A stretch of 64,000 nucleotides of DNA, taken from positions 17,460,880 to 17,524,879 of the forward strand of contig CATQJL010000112.1 in NCBI GenBank assembly GCA_958299035.1, written 5' to 3'. The notes under the pieces are model-generated. The model saw only the letters and a list, made by a program, of their open reading frames with translations, had not been told where the DNA came from and searched no databases. Made by a program: the position numbers and the translations under genes. Below are positions 11,122 through 21,780 of this stretch, piece by piece; the first letter of the stretch is position 1, and each line of letters starts with the position of its first letter. Source of the DNA: Cylicocyclus nassatus (taxonomy: Eukaryota; Nematoda; Chromadorea; Rhabditida; Strongylidae).

Positions 11122-14100
11122 ATGGTCGAAGGAGGGGTGGCCATTGTTAAATATCTACTATTTCTCTCAAATTTGATCTTATGGGTAAGTAATTTTGTTA
11201 TTTTCACTGGGTTTTCATATTAATGGTTAAGAAAAGAGTAGGTAGGATAAGCTACAAGCAAATTTTTCTGGCAACTGCTCCGAGGAACAATTGCGGAGTT
11301 AAGCCCTTTAGCGCATACCAGTCTGATATTTCGTTTCGAAAAAAAATTTTTCAAGCCTCTAGATTAGCCACTGAGCAAAAATTTGTGTTAAAGCTATTGA
11401 AACTCATCTTCGCTTTTGATTTTTCAACTTTTTTCTTGATATAATGTATTTATGTATTTATGTATTTTTCTTGGAATCTTTTGTAAATCTCTCTGATAAT
11501 TACATTTTCTTGAATTTCATTCTACATTTTCTAAATCACTTTCGTCTTTATCGCTCCTATGAAGCTTCTTGATTGTTAGACCCACTTCAAAATGAAAACC
11601 TTGAAAAGAAAAAAAGCTTGAAAAAACCTTCCTTGAAAGGAAAAAAATTCACCTAACCTCACTCAAAGTGAAAGCATTTTGAGAAAGCTTACGATACAAT
11701 TCTAGTATTTTATGATATTTTTAGACTTTTCCCAGAAGGATTTAGGCCTGAGCTTCTCCTTCATCATGTGATATTCTCATAGCCTTTGTGACATTTCTCT
11801 CAGCAAAGTCAACAATTGCGTGAAGATTTCCCAAAAAGGATACTATTCCCCAGAAAGTACTTTATAGCGTCCACAATAGTACAAACAATGGTGAAATTGA
11901 AAAAAAAAAACAATTTTTACAAAAGGTTCAGCATTCGCATTGAATGATCGTACTCTAGTGATGGCATAGCTAGGCTGTGAGGACTCGTAAATTTATGCAA
12001 TTTTGGCAAAATTTCCAAACTACTAGAGGGCATAAGTGCTGTACGATTGTGTTTTCTAGGAAAAATTTGGAATTTGAATTTGGAATAAACACATCTTCAG
12101 AAGTAGAGTTTTATTCTAGATGACTTACGTATTTCGATACTTTGTCAGGGCGACGACTCGTAATTTTGAAAAATTTGAAAAATTACTCCATTTTACTGAT
12201 AGAGGATCTGAAGTACAACTTTTTTGATTCAGTAACTACCATTTTTTTTTCTATTTTTCAGACCGCAAAACTGCTAAAAAAATTCTTGTTAGACTTTTTA
12301 GTCTTAGGAGTGACTGAATCTTTCTTTTTGTTGATTTTCCCCCAAACTGCCTCCCCAACCGTCCTAATCAAATTTTTGCAAACATTCAAATTAGGCCCAA
12401 AATGAAGCACAAATTAGTATGCTATGCGCTCTGCAAATGGCCTTGTAGGGCTCTCGCACGAAATGCAAGCTGTTTTCGTCCGAAAACGGCTCATTGGCTG
12501 GCAACAGCGCATGAATGAAGTCAATCAGAGACCACCGACACTCGGCTAAGTATGTGAGAACTCGTCCTGACTTTGACCGTCGTCGTCAAGAATAAACGTC
12601 CATTGTCTGCTTCTCTGAAACAAATACCCGGGAGAGTATATAGGATGTCATAAAGGGAGACATAATCCATCAAAGGGCAGCTCTCTTTTCAGCGTATATT
12701 TTTTTGAAAAAAAAGTGAAAAACCGACATCTTCTACATCTCTCTGCCCGATTACGATATCATGTTCCAGAAGAAATTCTAGAATCCACAGTCCCATAGGA
12801 TTAATGAAAGTCCATTTTAGACCCTTTCTTTTCCAAAAAAAAAACGCTCTATAAAATCTTTCTACTAGATTCAGCGCAAAAGCAAATTATGCCCGCTATC
12901 CCATGATGTAAACACAGACAATCTCATCTTCTCCCATGGACTATAAAAAGTCTTAGCTGAAAAATTCAGCTTTCATGGCACCCAAACTGACAAAGAAGTT
13001 TTTCAAATTTGCCACATTCTTCAGTTAAACCTTGAGTGAAAATAAGATTAGCTCATATACAAGTAGTAAATGATGCATACGGGACCTTTTGCGCACATGC
13101 ACCGAACGCTACCGTAACGCTACCGCAATACTGTGTTTTCCGCGCTAATTTGGGTCCACAGATTTGAAGAATGCAATAACCCAAGCAGCGTTTCAACAGC
13201 AAACATGTAGAACATGTGCAAGCTATGGCAGCCTACTGTAGCGGTGCAAAAGGGCTGCCACATGTAAGAACTCTTTTAATTGGGAAACACGGATCTTTCA
13301 CACGATAGTATGCTACAACAACACTCTGCAAGGGTTGCCATAATTTGAATTTGACGAATTTTTTCTTCGTATTTCGATTTGCTCGAGAATTAACGGTCGC
13401 ACAGGGGCTGCATGCTATTGCGGGGTTTCGCATGGATTACCATGGCGCATTACGGTAGTGCAAAATGGCCCATATTTCCTTAGAGTGGTTTTTTTTTCAT
13501 AAAAGCTCCTTCTAATTTTACATCTCACAACAAGATCTTGCTGAAATTCGTATAAGCGAGTTATTCTACATTTTACAAACTGAAGAGAGGATTTTTGGCC
13601 TTATTTCATGAACTATTTGATAATGTCAGGAATAATTGTGTAATACTCTTAGCTCATAAATTTTCTTGAAAAATGTACTCACACGTCATGCTATGAAAAT
13701 TCCACTTTCAAAGTACACTTGTTGTACTATTTACATATACCCAAGAGGACGATTACGTTTCCCCACACTTCGCCTTCCTAACTCATTTAAGTGCAAATGC
13801 GGATCGGCTTCCCCCCAGAGGACCTCTTTTCTGCCATAACTGACTAAAGTTACGTCACTGGCGTGACGTCCGTTCCCGATGGGTACAGTGACGTGAAGTT
13901 CCCGACTAAAAGTGGCGATAAACAAGGGAGATTTGGAGATTTGTTTTGTCATTTTGCTGGCACTTTGCACAGCGCCAATGATGGATGACGTAAATGTATT
14001 GCCTTGACATGCAAAATCCTCTTGCTTTTCCAGACTGGAGGGCTTGGTCTCATCATTCTCGGATCGGTATTACAATTGAAATTTGCTGGCGTTTTGGATA

Positions 14101-16278
14101 TATTAGGAGATGAACGGTAAGTACTTTGATTTTTCATTTATGAATTCTCAAGAGAAAATGTTGACTTTCAAAAGGTATCGTGAATATGCGGTAGCGAGAG
14201 TTTGAAATTTATATGCATTCGTACCATGGGCTGACGCAACGCGACCGCGAAGCTTGCGCAGCGCTAATCAACGAAACAGAATATCCACTAAGAGACTAGC
14301 TTCGGTGCAGTTTCGTCTCACTCCCAAAATTTCAATGTTAAATTTCGCTGAGACTTGTTTAAGGGTTATCTGGCACACTAACTCCTTCAATGATACAGTT
14401 CCCACTGATTGTGATAGGTCTTCTGCTATGAGGTTACGGTATGCATACGGTAAGAAACCATATATTAGATTTAACCGAACTTTGTACATTAAAGGATAGC
14501 GCATAAATCCCTGCATTTCTCTCATTTTGCGGTTACGGTAAGTATTGTAGGGTCCTGTCGTGCCTGCCAGAAAAAGACTGAGAATGCCACCCAGGGGAGG
14601 TATGTCCTCTTGAAAAAGGGCGCAAATTTTCAAAAGTAGTATGTGGGTCACAGAACAAGTGATTTGTTTTTACTTGCAACTAACTGGAGTATTCTTTTTG
14701 ATTCTCCTGAAATTCAATTTTGCTCTGTAAACATTTTTTGGATGCGTGGCCGCTATCCTCCCTTTTCTTCTAGAATTCCAGAGATATCAGGCAGCAAAAT
14801 ATCTCAGTAGGCAAAATTCTCGGAAGGTCTGATGCCTCTTTATTCAGAAAGAAGTCTGTTGCTCCCCTTACCGAGAAAGATTCTCATTCTCAAGGACAAT
14901 GGCGGATCGATCTGCCATCCGGGGGGGGGGGGGCAGGACAAATGTTGACCCACTCCGAAATTTTTTTTATCCTCGTTGCGGGCCCATACCGAAATATCAA
15001 AAAGAGGGGTGTGGCGGCAGCCATTCCCGAAAAAAGCTTTTTACAATTTTGATAAATTATATTTATTGCTTACGCTTATAAAATCACTTGTACATTTTCG
15101 ATTCTCAAGTAAGTAACTTTCAGAATTCGCAATCCATCGGCGGGGGAGGGGGATAGGTTGCAAATTTTTGAATTCCCCTCCTCCCCTCTGTCCGCGACTA
15201 GAAAGGGATATGGAAAGTGCTAATGCCTTTTTTGAACACCAACTATTCCAGCACAGCTCATGCATTCCAATCGCATGCAAGTGATGTGATGCCCAGACTA
15301 TTTTACCACTAAACTACAGCGGTTAATTTATGCGCTTTATAAGAAAGCACAGAAGGCTTATGGAATTTTAAAGAAAAAAGAAATTGGAGAAAGCGGACAA
15401 ACAGAATCAACGGGGAAAAGGGGAAATAGAGAGAAGATCTTTTTGTAAAAAAAACGATCAAAAAGAGGAGACAAATAATCAAAAGAGTATAAGAAGTCTA
15501 TGGAAAACCAGCAGAAAGAGAGTATTTAGCAAGCTCAGACAACCGGCCGGAAACTTCCGCAGCGTTTTTGCAGCATTTCCGCCGGGTCACATGCGGAAAC
15601 CCTGCGCAGGCGCTGCGGAACCACTGCAAATCCTGCTTGTCCTGCGGAAGTTCCGGTGAATTGTCTGAGAAGGAAGCAAAGAGAGTCCAAACAAGAACTT
15701 TCTATGAAAAAGTCTACTTCTCAAAACTTCCTAATTTACTATATTCAGGTTAGCAACGCCAGTGATGTTACTTGCATTTGGCTCTCTATGTACACTACTA
15801 GGTTTTCTTGGATGCTGTGGTGCAATTCGAGAAAACTATTGTCTTACCGTATCCTTCGCTGTATTGCTTGCACTTGTCATTGTGAGTTTTATATAATGGT
15901 TTTTCGAATTACGTCATTTAAATTTGTTTGTGATCCGCAGCACATGGGGCTTTTTGCACGCATACCGTATGCTACCGTAACGCCGCGTCAAAGGAAGGCA
16001 AGAACACAGGACATACCGCTGCGCAGCACAACTCATCTCTTGCCTACGCTTGTTGAATGCAAAGATTTTTTGCGCAAGAAAGCAGAAATCATTTGCATGA
16101 ATTTTTCATTGATCGTGGTGGCATACTGTAGCGGCGCAAAAATTCCCTCTCTTCATGTATCTAGCAAAATAATCGCAAAATTCGTACTTGTTCTTTTCAG
16201 ATGCTTGAAACGGCTGCAGTCATAACAGCTTATGCTCTACACGAAGATCTCCGGAGCGGATTATCCACACAATTGCAG
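11122..16278 (+). CDS. Tetraspanin, copy A; first four coding exons
   Basis: Four-pass membrane protein of the tetraspanin family. Exons are 11122-11184, 14034-14116, 15749-15881 and 16201-16278. Phases are 0, 2 and 0 at the three junctions, so all join in frame. Exon 1 (MVEGGVAIVKYLLFLSNLI) and the start of exon 2 form transmembrane segment 1. Exon 3 holds segment 2 and the family signature LGFLGCCGAIRENY, then segment 3. Exon 4 (ETAAVITAYALHED) ends segment 3 and enters the large extracellular loop. The CCG loop exon and segment 4 are not found; they may lie in the gap or be missing from this copy. Every difference from copy C in these exons is synonymous. The sequence resembles the CD63/TSP-7-like group, but that assignment was not checked. 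Confidence 0.9.
12396..12640. other. Highly conserved, GC-richer island in tetraspanin intron 1 (copy A)
   Basis: The stretch is almost unchanged against 58797-59030, while the surrounding intron has many substitutions and indels. The minus strand has an open frame after a CTTAG acceptor that starts AECRWSLIDF and continues for about 50 codons; the plus strand has a 38-codon frame. The two A/C differences inside change the protein in either frame, so coding is not favoured. An RNA gene or an enhancer is equally possible. Confidence 0.3.
13850..13993. promoter_or_regulatory. Cluster of four TGACGT (CRE/bZIP-like) sites before tetraspanin exon 2, copy A
   Basis: TTACGTCA (13850-13857), GTGACGTC (13863-13870), GTGACGTGA (13888-13896) and TGACGTAA (13986-13993) lie within 145 bases, next to TGACTAA (13841-13847). 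All are kept in copy C at 60212-60355. The spacing and the pairing of near-consensus CRE cores suggest a bZIP-bound intronic enhancer. Function is inferred. Confidence 0.4.
14890..15185. repeat. Remnant of a G-rich hAT-like MITE in tetraspanin intron 2
   Basis: A run of G at about 14922-14933, the block GGGGTGTGGCGGCAGCCATT and a second G-rich end (GGCGGGGGAGGGGG near 15139) resemble the ends and body of the hAT-like element at 16736-19033. A shortened relative lies in copy C near 61480-61640. Boundaries are not sharp. Confidence 0.4.
15534..15669. mobile_element. CTCAGACAA MITE, 136 bp, copy A
   Basis: Inverted ends CTCAGACAA and TTGTCTGAG are followed inside by GGAACTTCCGCAG on both arms. 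The body is rich in TGCGGAA motifs. The same insertion is present in copy C at 62020-62153, and a longer relative sits at 62809-63273. It lies in intron 2 of the tetraspanin gene, about 80 bases before exon 3. Confidence 0.7.
15950..16147. mobile_element. MITE in tetraspanin intron 3, copy A
   Basis: The left arm CTTTTTGCACGCATACCGTA and the right arm GCATACTGTAGCGGCGCAAA are imperfect inverse copies with the recurring core GCTACCGTAACG. It fills most of the 319-nt intron 3. A diverged copy occupies the same intron in copy C (about 62430-62615), and a relative lies at about 13085-13255. Confidence 0.6.
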
Positions 16279-16491
16279 GTTTGTGCACATGTTATTCATT
16301 CTATGACTAGGAGACGCGAGACCGCTCTGCACACATTGTCTAAACAAGCCAAATCGTGTGCTTAACAGGTTTATACTTGATTTATCTCAACCAGGTTGGT
16401 TTACTCCTTGGAAACAGGGAAGAACAAACAAACTTGTTAAGACCATGTCCGCAATGCAGTTTCGCGTTTCCTAGCCATAGAATAGATGGTA

Positions 16492-16722
16492 CAGTCGTTT
16501 TCATTACGTATTGATTTTTTCTACCGTATGCCTTTCAGCCTCAACATAACGTGGATTGGTGTGGATTGGTGTGGATTGGTGCGGCGCCGCCGAGAAAAGC
16601 AACGCGGCGCAAACCCGAGCGATGCGGCGCCTCACCAATCCATACCAATCCACACCAATCCACGTCATGTTGAGGCTGGAAGGCATACGGTAGAAAAAAC
16701 CAATACGTTTTGAAAACAACTG
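16492..16722. mobile_element. CAGT-ended MITE with internal ATTGGTGTGG repeats, 231 bp
   Basis: Inverted ends start CAGTCGTTTTC and CAGTTGTTTTC and extend more than 80 bases with few mismatches. TA flanks both sides. The decamer ATTGGTGTGG is repeated about three times in each arm. CAGT ends with a TA target are typical of Tc1-like MITEs. It is absent from copy C, which passes from exon 4 straight into shared sequence. Confidence 0.85.
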
Positions 16723-16773
16723 TATATCTTCAATCCAGTGGCGTACCCAGGATTTCCGCTCGGGGGGGGGGTG

Positions 16774-17120
16774 TTGATGATTTCTATATCATCAACCCAA
16801 TCCACTCCATTTTCCACATCGCCTATGGAGTTCCCATAGGCTGAATTGTACGCCACTCATTCTTGAGTATCTAATCACTCGAGAATGATTGGCACCTGTG
16901 CACCAGGAGTGTAGCCGAACGGCGGCAACTCCTTTTAAGCCATATACCCCTCCTACGTTGTACATTGTACCCGGGCAAGCTCCGCCTTCTATTCGTGTAT
17001 ATAAGGAGCCCCCGACTGTAATATAGATCGCTCTCAACTAATCTACGCCAGTGTGAATAAATATTCCACACAACTTCGTCTACCCTAATTCACTTGGTAC
17101 ACACCAAATTGGTGCATCGG
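16774..17120 (-). repeat. Long inverted-repeat arm, left
   Basis: This 347-bp arm is the inverse of 18117-18461. Read on the minus strand it contains TGTGTACCAAGTG, a TATA-like CTTATATAC and AATATTTATT, features also common in LTRs. It and its partner enclose the tandem array. The short palindrome GATGATTTCTATATCATC lies at its outer end. Confidence 0.9.
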
Positions 17121-17199
17121 CCAGTGAACTTCCTTGCAATTCCTGAGCGACTCCTTTACCTAAGGAACGGGAAATTCAAGGCTTAAGACCCGCGTGGCA

Positions 17200-17850
17200 G
17201 ACACTCCACTAATTAATGAACCCTTCTGAGCTCTCTCTTCGTGAGACGACCAGAAGTTAGTAAAAGCGTTAGTTGGCAGGCTTCTTCACTGATTAATTGA
17301 ACCCCTCTGAGCTCTCTCTTCGTGAGACGACCAGAAGGTAGTAAAAGCGTCAACCGAAGAAATTTCACTGGTCAATTGAACCCCCCTGAGCTCTCTCTTC
17401 GTGAGACGACCAGAAGGTAGTAAAAGCCCCAGCTGAATACTTCTCCACTAATTAATTGAACCCTTCTAAGCTCTCTCTTCGTGAGACGACCAGAAGGTAG
17501 TAAAAGCGTTAGTTGGCAGAAAATCACTGATTAATTGAACCCCTCTGAGCTCTCTCTTCGTGAGACGACCAGAAGGTAGTAAAAGCGTCAGCTCAAGAAT
17601 TCTCACCGGTTTAATTGAACCTTTCTGAGCTCTCTTCCCGTAAGACGACCAGAAAGTAGTGAAAGCCCCGGTTGAAGAACTTCTCATCATTGATTAATTG
17701 AACTCTTCTGAGCTCTCTTTTCGTAAGACGACCAGAAGTTAGTAAAAGCGTCATTTGGTAAGACAAACACCACTGCAAATTGAACATCTCTGTAGTCTCT
17801 TTACATAAGACGACCAGAGATTAGTAAAGGACCAGTTGGCAATAGCTAAC
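17200..17850 (+). repeat. Minisatellite, about eight 80-bp units
   Basis: The motif GAGCTCTCTCTTCGTGAG followed by ACGACCAGAAGGTAGTAAAA recurs about every 80 bases from 17229 to about 17790, with degenerate last units. The inter-motif parts vary more. The array is bracketed by the inverted arms 16774-17120 and 18117-18461, as in foldback-type elements. Minus-strand open frames here are repeat artefacts. Confidence 0.9.
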
Positions 17851-18116
17851 AAGTTCAAAGTTCATCCAGAATTTGAGCTTCAAATTGCTATCAATCCTCA
17901 CGGTACAGGTTCAACACACCTCACCGTCCAGTACAGCGTACAAGCCAACCAGGCACGCTTGCTGACAGCTAGTAGAAGCTCGGCACTCAATTGCCAGCTC
18001 ACTAGAAGGCTTCCTTGCACCCAGTAAGGACAGCTATTACCAGCCTTGCTGTCGTCCTCTAAAGTCTACAACGAGGATACGCATCTCACGTTGCGACGCT
18101 CGCCATCAGCACTTAA

Positions 18117-18461
18117 CCGATGCACCAATTTGGTGTGTACCAAGTGAATTAGGGTAGACGAAGTTGTGTGGAATATTTATTCACACTGGCGTAGATTAGT
18201 TGAGAGCGATCTATATTACAGTCGGGGGCTCCTTATATACACGAATAGAAGGCGGAGCTTGCCCGGGTACAATGTACAACGTAGGAGGGGTACATGCTTA
18301 AAAGGAGTTGCCGCCGTTCGGCTACACTCCTGGTGCACAGGTGCCAATCATTCTCGAGTGATTAGATACTCAAGAATGAGTGGCGTACAATTCAGCCTAT
18401 GGGAACTCCATAGGCGATGTGGAAAATGGAGTGGATTGGGTTGATGATATAGAAATCATCA
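18117..18461 (+). repeat. Long inverted-repeat arm, right
   Basis: Inverse of 16774-17120, with a few differences. It starts CCGATGCACCAATTTGG and ends at GAAATCATCA. It is followed one base later by a third, direct copy (18462-18738). Confidence 0.9.
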
Positions 18462-18738
18462 CAATTTGGTGTGTACCAAGTGAATTAGGGTAGACGAAGT
18501 TGTGTGGAATATTTATTCACACTGGCGTAGATTAGTTGAGAGCGATCTATATTACAGTCGGGGGCTCCTTATATACACGAATAGAAGGCGGAGCTTGCCC
18601 GGGTACAATGTACAACGTAGGAGGGGTACATGGCTTAAAAGGAGTTGCGCCCCGTTCGGCTACACTCCTGGTGCACAGGTGCCAATCATTCTCGAGTGAT
18701 TAGATACTCAAGAATGAGTGGCGTTGGTACACACCAAA
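18462..18738 (+). repeat. Third arm copy, LTR-like with TG and CA ends
   Basis: Direct repeat of the right arm, cut short at GAGTGGCG. Its core begins TGTGTACC (18470) and ends GGTACACA (18733). These 8-bp inverse ends starting TG and ending CA are the usual LTR format. The wider palindrome TTGGTGTGTACCAA surrounds them. It could be a solo LTR or a short MITE; the family was not identified. Confidence 0.6.
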
Positions 18739-19033
18739 GGGGGGGCTACAAAAAATTTTTCGAATGAAGGTGCATGGCGTTAGCCACGCACTCCGAAAAA
18801 ATTTTAGGGGTGCTTCTCAAATTTTTGCGGGTCCCTAACCCCTAAAATCTGGAAAAACGGGGCGTGGCGTCTTTTACAAGGCTAAATTGAATTTTCAAAA
18901 ATTTTTAAAAATTATTTTAATTATTTACAATTATAAACAAGTTACTTGCACATTTTTATAACCCATATAAGTAACTTTCAAAAATTTCGCGACCCATTCT
19001 CGGGGGAGGGGGGCCCCTCTCGGTACGCCACTG

Positions 19034-20601
19034 CTTCACTCCTATAAAAGATAATTTCCTATCCAACCACATCAAGTAAGTCGATGATCAAAATTTATTC
19101 TTTAAGTTTTCGTTTCACTGATGGGTGTGATAAAAATGAGCAGGAACTGCCTTATCAAATTCTTCACTTGAATCACTGCTGATTCCAAGACAATTCGTCT
19201 TCGATCTAAAAAACTTTCACTTCTTGTTGACTCATCGATACTCGTTGATTTCATTCTTCCTATAAAAAACTATTGCCTGCAAGGAATGACAAATCATAGA
19301 GGTGAAAGTGCGGGCAAAATTGGCCAATGTTTAGGGTTAATTCATGAGATGTAAAAATCTTGGGCTGTTAGTCATGTAGGTGTTCGGATTTTCATAGATG
19401 AGAAAAGTCTATGCTAATCGAACATTCCTGGAAAACCATGGTTTTGAAAAATCTCGAAAGTAGTATTTTTGCTGTTTCATCTGATACATACATAAGATCC
19501 AAACTACGGACAATCCAGAATTCCTTTGCAGAGCTTGGGATTTTTGAGACTCATTCGGAAATAAAAGTCCCATTATCTTCTTTTGTGATGTTCCTAGAAC
19601 CCGCTAATACATAGCCGCCAAGATGCCATTGAAGAGATTTGATTTCCCTTAGTAGAACGAAATCAATCATATATGTTGAGATAGCAGAATTTCGCAAATT
19701 CTAAATAATAAAACGGCAAAACTTCCGAAACGACCTATTTTTGTTTAAAGGAATCTCGATCCTACAAGGCAAAAGGATATTAGACTTTTCTAGTCAATTT
19801 TTATAAATGAAGTCTGTAAATGAGGCACGATTTATCGCCCAGCCGCCTTAGCTGTTGACAGATTTCATCTCTGTTAAACTTATGAAAGTTGCAAAACACC
19901 GTTTCTGACTACGAGCAATCCTTTTTGGAGCAATATTAACAAAATTACATTCTCTAGGCTCGGATGATTTTCGCGCTGTAGTGTAGATTTCCAGAATTTT
20001 CCTTTCGCAATGTTTAAAAGCTGATTTTCCCCCGTTAAATTATTCAATAGCACTAATGTTACCAAATACTCATAAAGATTTATCACTATATGGCGTTTCG
20101 TTGAAAACATATCTAGGGCAGAAGAATTTTTCTCAAATTCTGGCTTCTCACTATTTTCCTTTGACAAGAACAGTATTAAAGGTGCTAGATTTGCAGAAGA
20201 TTTCGCTGCGCGACCCGCGCGGTTTCCCGCAATTTCACCCTGGATTTTGAATAGGCGATCCTTTAATAAAATTGATTGAATGTTGACAGCTGCTATTTGA
20301 CGAGTTTGAGCTTTTCCATCTGTTCGCAGAGTTGTTGGCCATAGTTTTTGCCGCTTTGTTTCTTTTTTTATTTCCCTTCTTGCAACGTTTCAGAACTTTT
20401 CGAAAAATAGAACTAACTTGGCATACGTTCAGTAATTTTTGAAGCAAAAATGTTAGGTGAACTATATGAATTTTTTTGATGGCATTTTGTAACAAATCAA
20501 ATTAAGGAGAGACTTTCAAATCATTGCTTTCTTCAGGGGATGAAGACCGTCGGAAATATTCTGAATCATTGAGCAAAGTTACAGTAACCTTTGGTGGAAG
20601 G
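19034..20601 (+). other. Duplicated non-coding DNA downstream of tetraspanin exon 4
   Basis: From 19041 the sequence is collinear with copy C around 62772-64000, after removal of the copy C insertion at 62809-63273. No tetraspanin loop exon (no CCG with flanking splice sites) and no other exon was recognised. Confidence 0.5.
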
Positions 20602-20913
20602 CTACTTCAAGATAACAGATTTTGAGGCAGGAGTCATTTTTGCACTGTTTTTGCAGCCACTGCTCATCAAAGCACGCGAAACAAAGCAGAAGAACATTTG
20701 CGGCAAGAAATTCATTGGTCTACATCTTATGTCCCTAACTTTTCCAGGGTATTTGGTCCATTTAACGGCTACTGGATTCAGACACAATTCGGCAAACGTA
20801 GAATAGCCAGAGTCACAGTTTTCGAGCTTAACACATTGAGGACGATGTGAACACCGAGGGGGACGGAACTTAGGTCCCCTGACAGCCAACTGAGATGTAA
20901 TTTTGGAGGTCAT
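20602..20913 (-). CDS. Candidate cysteine-rich coding exon, minus strand
   Basis: A 103-codon frame on the minus strand has seven cysteines, including RCSHRPQCVKLENC and, further on, CFVSRALMSSGCKN. Base composition is clearly richer in GC than the flanks. A CTCAG acceptor lies 24 bases inside the frame, so an exon starting LAVRGPKFRPP is also possible. Family not recognised. There is no signal peptide at the ATG, so it may be an internal or last exon. The matching part of copy C lies outside the window. Confidence 0.35.
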   Translation of the reverse strand: MTSKITSQLAVRGPKFRPPRCSHRPQCVKLENCDSGYSTFAELCLNPVAVKWTKYPGKVRDIRCRPMNFLPQMFFCFVSRALMSSGCKNSAKMTPASKSVILK

Positions 20914-21253
20914 GAGTTGTCAATAACGATAACTAACACATCTGCAGAGCGCATGCTAGGCCCCGCTTCTATCCAGATACCTTTCGCAACCTAGCAGAGG
21001 TCCACCAGGACGCGCCCCGTGATAATGAAACGGGGATTTCAAACGAAATTGAAATGCAAAGTTCAGTATCGAAATTTCGCCAAATAAAGTGAAAACTTGG
21101 ATTTAGGGGTTTTCAAGTACGCTTTTTCCAAATATGTAGAGAATTTTTTCATAAGAACATGTACAAGGTTTGTAAAAAAAATTCAATTTTTTGTATCAAA
21201 TTTCAACCAATTCAAAAAAAAACATATCGTAGCTATCAGAGGAATTTCATCGT

Positions 21254-21753
21254 NNNNNNNNNNNNNNNNNNNNNNNNNNNNNNNNNNNNNNNNNNNNNNN
21301 NNNNNNNNNNNNNNNNNNNNNNNNNNNNNNNNNNNNNNNNNNNNNNNNNNNNNNNNNNNNNNNNNNNNNNNNNNNNNNNNNNNNNNNNNNNNNNNNNNNN
21401 NNNNNNNNNNNNNNNNNNNNNNNNNNNNNNNNNNNNNNNNNNNNNNNNNNNNNNNNNNNNNNNNNNNNNNNNNNNNNNNNNNNNNNNNNNNNNNNNNNNN
21501 NNNNNNNNNNNNNNNNNNNNNNNNNNNNNNNNNNNNNNNNNNNNNNNNNNNNNNNNNNNNNNNNNNNNNNNNNNNNNNNNNNNNNNNNNNNNNNNNNNNN
21601 NNNNNNNNNNNNNNNNNNNNNNNNNNNNNNNNNNNNNNNNNNNNNNNNNNNNNNNNNNNNNNNNNNNNNNNNNNNNNNNNNNNNNNNNNNNNNNNNNNNN
21701 NNNNNNNNNNNNNNNNNNNNNNNNNNNNNNNNNNNNNNNNNNNNNNNNNNNNN
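21254..21753. other. Assembly gap of exactly 500 N
   Basis: A round-number gap of unknown real size. Missing tetraspanin exons of copy A, and the left end of the foldback element at 21781, may lie here. Open frames crossing it are meaningless. Confidence 0.99.
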
Positions 21754-21778
21754 AAGCAGTGGTATCAACGCAGAGTAC
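21754..21778 (+). other. SMART-type cDNA amplification primer left in the assembly
   Basis: Directly after the gap, the 25 bases beginning AAGCAGTGGTATCAACGC and ending GAGTAC match the widely used template-switching PCR primer. This is laboratory sequence, not genome. It shows that amplified material entered the library or gap-closing reads, and that the join at the gap's right edge should not be trusted. Confidence 0.95.
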
Positions 21779-21780
21779 TC

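Larger units (their letters stand above)
11185..14033 (+). other. Tetraspanin A intron 1 with conserved islands
   Basis: This 2.85-kb intron aligns with 56849-60394 in copy C. It contains a highly conserved island at 12396-12960, a MITE-like inverted pair with GCTACCGTAACGCTACCG (about 13085-13255), and the CRE cluster listed separately. I see no confident exon of another gene in it. Confidence 0.55.
16736..19033. mobile_element. hAT-type composite element, 2298 bp
   Basis: The ends CAGTGGCGTACC and GGTACGCCACTG are inverse copies. The flanking octamers CTTCAATC (16728-16735) and CTTCACTC (19034-19041) are an 8-bp target duplication with one mismatch, as expected for hAT elements. G-rich blocks follow each end. 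The centre has been invaded by a second repeat system (two inverted arms, an 80-bp tandem array and a third arm copy). No hAT transposase is visible. The element is absent from copy C. Confidence 0.82.

Noticed and set aside
15656..16225. 189-codon frame over tetraspanin exons 3 and 4
   Set aside because: Wrong frame relative to the tetraspanin protein; it reads through introns and a MITE.
17200..17850. CRISPR-like array of 80-bp units
   Set aside because: Units include the variable part in one tandem period, the context is a nested transposon in a nematode, and there are no cas genes; it is a minisatellite.
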